Of a stretch of 9,023 nt of DNA, positions 6,877 to 9,023 are shown in pieces. The DNA is taken from assembly GCA_014729665.1 (NCBI GenBank), contig WJJO01000078.1, positions 1 to 9,023 on the forward strand. The letters run 5' to 3'. The notes below the pieces were generated by a model. It saw only the letters and a program-made list of their open reading frames with translations. It searched no databases and was not told the DNA's origin. Numbering within the stretch: the first letter of the stretch is position 1; every line of letters begins with the position of its first letter. Position numbers and translations under genes: made by a program. Source of the DNA: Caldifarciminota bacterium (lineage in GTDB: Bacteria > Hydrothermota > Tepidihabitantia > B3-TA06).

Positions 6877-6888
6877 ATAAACTATAAT
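6861..6888 (+). promoter_or_regulatory. Near-consensus promoter directly before the nuclease-like frame
   Basis: TTGACG (6861-6866), a 16-bp spacer and a perfect TATAAT (6883-6888). The expected transcription start (about 6895-6896) coincides with the ATG at 6896, so the message would have no leader. The -35 box lies inside the MITE-like sequence and the -10 box outside it. Confidence 0.7.
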
Positions 6889-6895
6889 TGTTTAC

Positions 6896-7972
6896 ATGGC
6901 AATTAAACGGTATTACCGTTTTGGTGAAGAGGAGAGGGAATGTTGGGAAAACTGTCCAACATTACAAAAGTTACTAAATCCACGATGGTTGGATACGCAA
7001 TCACAACAATCGTTATTGTGGAATACTCATCCCTTGTTCTTTGACATATGTTTGAATCCGCCTGCCGTGTATGCGCTAGAAAAAGCATTGAAGACAGTCA
7101 CTGAAGATACCCGCAATGTAATCAAGAAATACATTAAGAAGGATATAGGAAGAGATAAGGACAAGAACAGGTTCAGGAGAGGAGGTTGGTACGGTTTTCT
7201 TTCCGAAATATTCGTCCTTCTCAGATTATATGAAAAAGGTTTAGGGTTCGATTACAGACCAGGAATGCCTGGAGCTGATTTTATTATTCCGGCTTTGAAT
7301 AATCTTAAGATTGAAGTTACATCGTTACAATAGCTGAACCGTGATGGTATACTTGAAGCATACTATAGATGGCAATACTCACTTGAAAGCTTTAATACGG
7401 GCCTTGATCTTAAGATGCTCTGGGCAAGTTCAGCTTCTCGACTTAGTGAGCAAAATTGGCTTGATGGTTTCAGTTACTTTGAGGAATGTTATAAAAAGGG
7501 TTTTAATGTAGGGGACGAGTTCGTTGTGTGTAATCGAAATCATAAGCGACTCGTCAAGTTCAAGGTAAGAGATATAGATTCAGGTTTCGACGGAACATTG
7601 ATTGATCTTCCTTCTAGTACATACAGTGCTCAAACTAACACAATTGCTGAGAAGTTACGCCGAAAGCTTACAAGTGTGGTTTACAACAAAAGAAAACAGA
7701 TTGGGGAGCCTGTAGTAATCTTACTCGATGCAAGCTTAAAAGATTTGCTTCAGAAATCAGCCTTGGACTTCCGGCAAAAAGTGAAGGTTCGTGAATCTCT
7801 GACAAATTTTCTTAGCCAAGGATTATACTCGGATGTTATAGCTTTCGTTATGTTCGAACGTGATCTTGATGGGAAAAAACTTGGTGACGTATTCGTGGTT
7901 TCGAATCCAGATTCAAAGGTGGCAAAAAAAGACCCTGTGCTTTTTAGAAAAGCGGTGGATATTTTTGGATAA
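6896..7972 (+). pseudogene. PD-(D/E)xK nuclease-like protein, frame interrupted by one TAG codon
   Basis: One frame of 358 codons runs from ATG 6896 to TAA 7970-7972 and is broken only by TAG at 7331-7333 (codon 146). The two halves (145 aa and 212 codons) are in the same frame with no indel. Before the stop there is a helix GFLSEIFVLLRLYEKG with Glu104, then GADF (Asp128) and KIEVTS (Glu140): the E...D-x11-E-x-T arrangement of PD-(D/E)xK nuclease-fold proteins, with Thr142 where Lys is usual. After it come strands and a K..K.KQ helix followed by VVILL (about residues 256-277), typical of later parts of that fold. The second half has an ATG at 7415 but no ribosome binding site. The DNA is visibly more A+T-rich than the flanking genes, which suggests transfer. 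A restriction- or defence-type nuclease is plausible but unproven. It may be a decayed gene, a TAG-readthrough gene or a sequencing error. Confidence 0.75.
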
Positions 7973-7987
7973 GGGTTTTTTTCTAAC

Positions 7988-8572
7988 TTACTCCTCAGCC
8001 AGCCATCCCATGTACCATTTGCTGTAATCGGTTAATAACTCCTGTGAGAAGGCCTCTTCCGGGTCGAGTGAGTTACTGTCCGGAACGGCGGAGGCATATA
8101 TCTTGTCGAATACCTTTGGCATGAAGAAGGTACGCATGAAGTCGCGTCTGAATGTGTCTTCAACGCTCAGAGCAGATGCGCTGTCCCCCAGACTTTGATA
8201 CATGTGAAGGGCAAGGTATTGACCGTATGCCGAGCTGTACGCGGCTGATCTGATGAGAATCGTTGCCGCCTGTGTCTGGCGGTTCCTGGGGTATTCGTTG
8301 ACGGCGTCGTTAATCAACTGGTACTGACCTATCTTATCTTCCGATTTGAAAACGTTTTCCTTGTAAGTGTCGATAAGTTCGGGTATCCTTTTCGGTTCAG
8401 GTTCGCTTCCGTTAATCTGGCCATTGGTCATGATATAGTTGAAACCGGCCGTGTAGTCCTGCAGACAAAGTTCTGCAACGTCTCTTCCGATTTTACCCTT
8501 GAACTCCTCCTCGGACATCCCACAGCTTAAAAGAAGTACCGCCGCTAATCCCATCAGAGACACATAGCGCAT
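7988..8572 (-). CDS. Small lipoprotein of unknown function, 194 aa
   Basis: I do not recognise the family. ATG 8572 is chosen because AAGGAG (8584-8579) sits six bases upstream and because it places a textbook lipoprotein leader at the N-terminus: MRY, a hydrophobic run and the lipobox LLLSC with acylated Cys17. A longer frame from 8626 would bury this leader behind 18 polar residues. The mature protein is mostly helical by composition, with charged helices such as EEEFKGKIGRDVAEL (21-35) and a long middle (about 62-125) rich in Tyr, Ala and Gln that could be a TPR-like or helical-bundle fold. Cys36 is the only other cysteine. It has its own promoter (8668-8695) and converges with the nuclease-like frame, the two stops being 15 bp apart. 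Envelope location is clear; role is not. Confidence 0.82.
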   Translation of the reverse strand: MRYVSLMGLAAVLLLSCGMSEEEFKGKIGRDVAELCLQDYTAGFNYIMTNGQINGSEPEPKRIPELIDTYKENVFKSEDKIGQYQLINDAVNEYPRNRQTQAATILIRSAAYSSAYGQYLALHMYQSLGDSASALSVEDTFRRDFMRTFFMPKVFDKIYASAVPDSNSLDPEEAFSQELLTDYSKWYMGWLAEE

Positions 8573-8605
8573 GTCATTCTCCTTTCTCTGTTTCGCATTA
8601 CTATA

Positions 8606-8653
8606 CTTGATAGCGGTCCCTGTCATGGAAAACGCGGATACCTGACCATCAAG
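8606..8653 (-). promoter_or_regulatory. Possible hairpin in the leader of the lipoprotein mRNA
   Basis: Reading the minus strand, CTTGAT-GGTC (8653-8644) can pair with GACC-GCT-ATCAAG (8618-8606), giving a 10-bp stem with a 3-nt bulge and a loop of 25 nt. It lies between the promoter and the start codon in a leader of about 90 nt. No riboswitch class is recognised; the function is open. Confidence 0.3.
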
Positions 8654-8667
8654 ACGCCCTGTAAATT

Positions 8668-8695
8668 ATTATACGCGGGGTTCACCCTTCGTCAA
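8668..8695 (-). promoter_or_regulatory. Promoter of the minus-strand lipoprotein gene
   Basis: On the minus strand TTGACG (8695-8690), a 16-bp spacer and a perfect TATAAT (8673-8668). Transcription would start near 8661, giving a leader of about 89 nt before ATG 8572. The two boxes and the spacer length are the same as in the promoter at 6861-6888. Confidence 0.75.
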
Positions 8696-8706
8696 GCAGT
8701 TTAATG

Positions 8707-8751
8707 AACCACAGAGGCCCAGAGTATTTCCCCTCCGTGTCCTCTATGGTT
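8707..8751. repeat. Imperfect intergenic palindrome, possible dispersed repeat or terminator
   Basis: AACCACAGAGG (8707-8717) faces CCTCTATGGTT (8741-8751) with one mismatch, which is a U-G wobble in minus-strand RNA. Pairing continues imperfectly inward to arms of about 17 nt (CCCAGAG against CTCCGTGT). It lies between the stop of the beta-propeller gene and the lipoprotein promoter and could end the propeller transcript, but there is no T-run after it. The AACCACAGAGG...CCTCTGTGG type of sequence resembles dispersed repeats I recall from other environmental genomes; that is memory, not a search. Confidence 0.5.
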
Positions 8752-8769
8752 AATAACAGGTGCTTCTGA

Positions 8770-8832
8770 TTACGGATTGGTGTTGGAGGAGCAGAATTGT
8801 TACGGGTTGGTATTTGAGGTGTTACGGGTGTC
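8770..8832. repeat. Degenerate direct repeats around the stop codon of the beta-propeller gene
   Basis: A 20-bp unit, TTACGGRTTGGT followed by RTTKGAGG, occurs at 8770-8789 and 8800-8819 with three differences, and a shorter copy (TTACGGGTGT) starts at 8822. The stop codon of the minus-strand propeller gene (8802-8800) lies inside the middle copy, so the last dozen or so codons of that gene are made of repeat sequence. Confidence 0.55.
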
Positions 8833-9021
8833 GTGTCCGTAGCAGGGCCAGGGTGTGCGTGCAAGCTTAAGTCCGCGGGATTTGGGTCGAATCGCATACA
8901 GGTTTTTATTGTTCGAGCCGACGTAGATGATGCCTTCATCGGTAATCACCGGAGAGGATTGAATCTTTCCACCCAGTACCTGTCGGAATTTAACACGTTT
9001 TTCCCCCTTAGCTTCAGGATC
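8800..9021 (-). CDS. PQQ-type beta-propeller protein, C-terminal part (5' end outside window)
   Basis: The last 73 codons of a gene entering from the right edge on the minus strand, ending at TAA 8802-8800. The translation shows a PQQ/BamB-like propeller blade: GGKIQSSPVITDEGIIYVGS, then NKNLYAI, matching the usual G.i.sSPvi..dG.iYvGs.....lyAi pattern. The C-terminal PWPCYGHDTRN resembles the PWPMF.HD..H.. segment often found in such secreted propeller proteins. Such proteins are periplasmic or extracellular scaffolds or, in some families, quinoprotein enzymes; the fragment cannot tell which. The overlapping minus-strand frame at 8939-8682 is a shadow. The C-terminal end is built from the local direct repeat, so it may be an altered end. 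Confidence 0.8.
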   Translation of the reverse strand, partial: DPEAKGEKRVKFRQVLGGKIQSSPVITDEGIIYVGSNNKNLYAIRPKSRGLKLARTPWPCYGHDTRNTSNTNP

Positions 9022-9023
9022 AA

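Noticed and set aside
7415..7972. Independent gene for the second half of the nuclease-like frame
   Set aside because: ATG 7415 has no Shine-Dalgarno or promoter, and coding-like sequence in the same frame continues from 7334 to 7414, so it belongs to the upstream half.
7924..7982. Terminator formed by AAAAAAAGACCC and GGGTTTTTTT at the end of the nuclease-like frame
   Set aside because: Arms are mainly A/T with a bulge and about 37 bases between them; the stem would be too weak to call.
8573..8626. Longer N-terminus of the minus-strand lipoprotein from ATG 8626
   Set aside because: It would place 18 polar residues before an otherwise perfect lipoprotein leader; ATG 8572 has AAGGAG six bases upstream.
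8682..8939. Minus-strand frame of 85 codons between the propeller and lipoprotein genes
   Set aside because: It overlaps the propeller gene in another frame and runs through the repeats, the palindrome and the promoter; no family features.

Overview
The window looks like a piece of chromosome from a diderm (Gram-negative-type) bacterium. The evidence is two lipoprotein signal peptides, a protein with an OmpA-type peptidoglycan-binding domain, and a secreted protease whose C-terminus resembles the type IX (T9SS type A / FlgD-like) sorting domains of the Bacteroidota-Fibrobacterota-Cloacimonadota-WOR-3 kind of lineages. The lineage is inferred from domain style only; there is no rRNA or other marker gene to settle it.

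Layout. (1) Positions 1-266 hold the 3' end of a ComF-family phosphoribosyltransferase gene. (2) Positions 267-985 are mostly non-coding: degenerate TTCC..CGGT repeats, a tandem 7-bp repeat, and one orphan 70-aa gene (556-768) with its own promoter and ribosome binding site. (3) Positions 986-6145 form a tight three-gene operon: a secreted C10 (streptopain-like) cysteine protease with four PKD domains and a sorting domain, a lipoprotein of unknown family, and an outer-membrane barrel/carrier protein with two carboxypeptidase-regulatory-like domains and an OmpA domain. The genes are joined by a stop/Shine-Dalgarno overlap and an ATGA overlap, and the operon ends at a strong intrinsic terminator (6163-6191). 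(4) Positions 6346-6798 encode an unrecognised 150-aa protein with one membrane segment, started by TTG. (5) A 78-bp miniature-element-like sequence (6799-6876) lies directly behind it and appears to supply the -35 box of a near-consensus promoter. (6) Positions 6896-7972 are one long reading frame broken by a single in-frame TAG at 7331-7333. The frame reads as a PD-(D/E)xK nuclease-like protein, visibly more A+T-rich than its neighbours, so it is an acquired pseudogene or a TAG-readthrough gene. (7) On the minus strand are a small lipoprotein gene (8572-7988) with a strong promoter, and upstream of it the 3' end of a PQQ-type beta-propeller gene that leaves the window at 9021.

How they fit together. 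The three-gene operon is the main functional unit. It would export a protease to the cell surface or medium together with an outer-membrane lipoprotein and a peptidoglycan-anchored barrel protein, which suggests a surface degradation or protein-acquisition module. The nuclease-like frame and the MITE-like sequence mark 6799-7972 as the accessory, recently rearranged part of the window.
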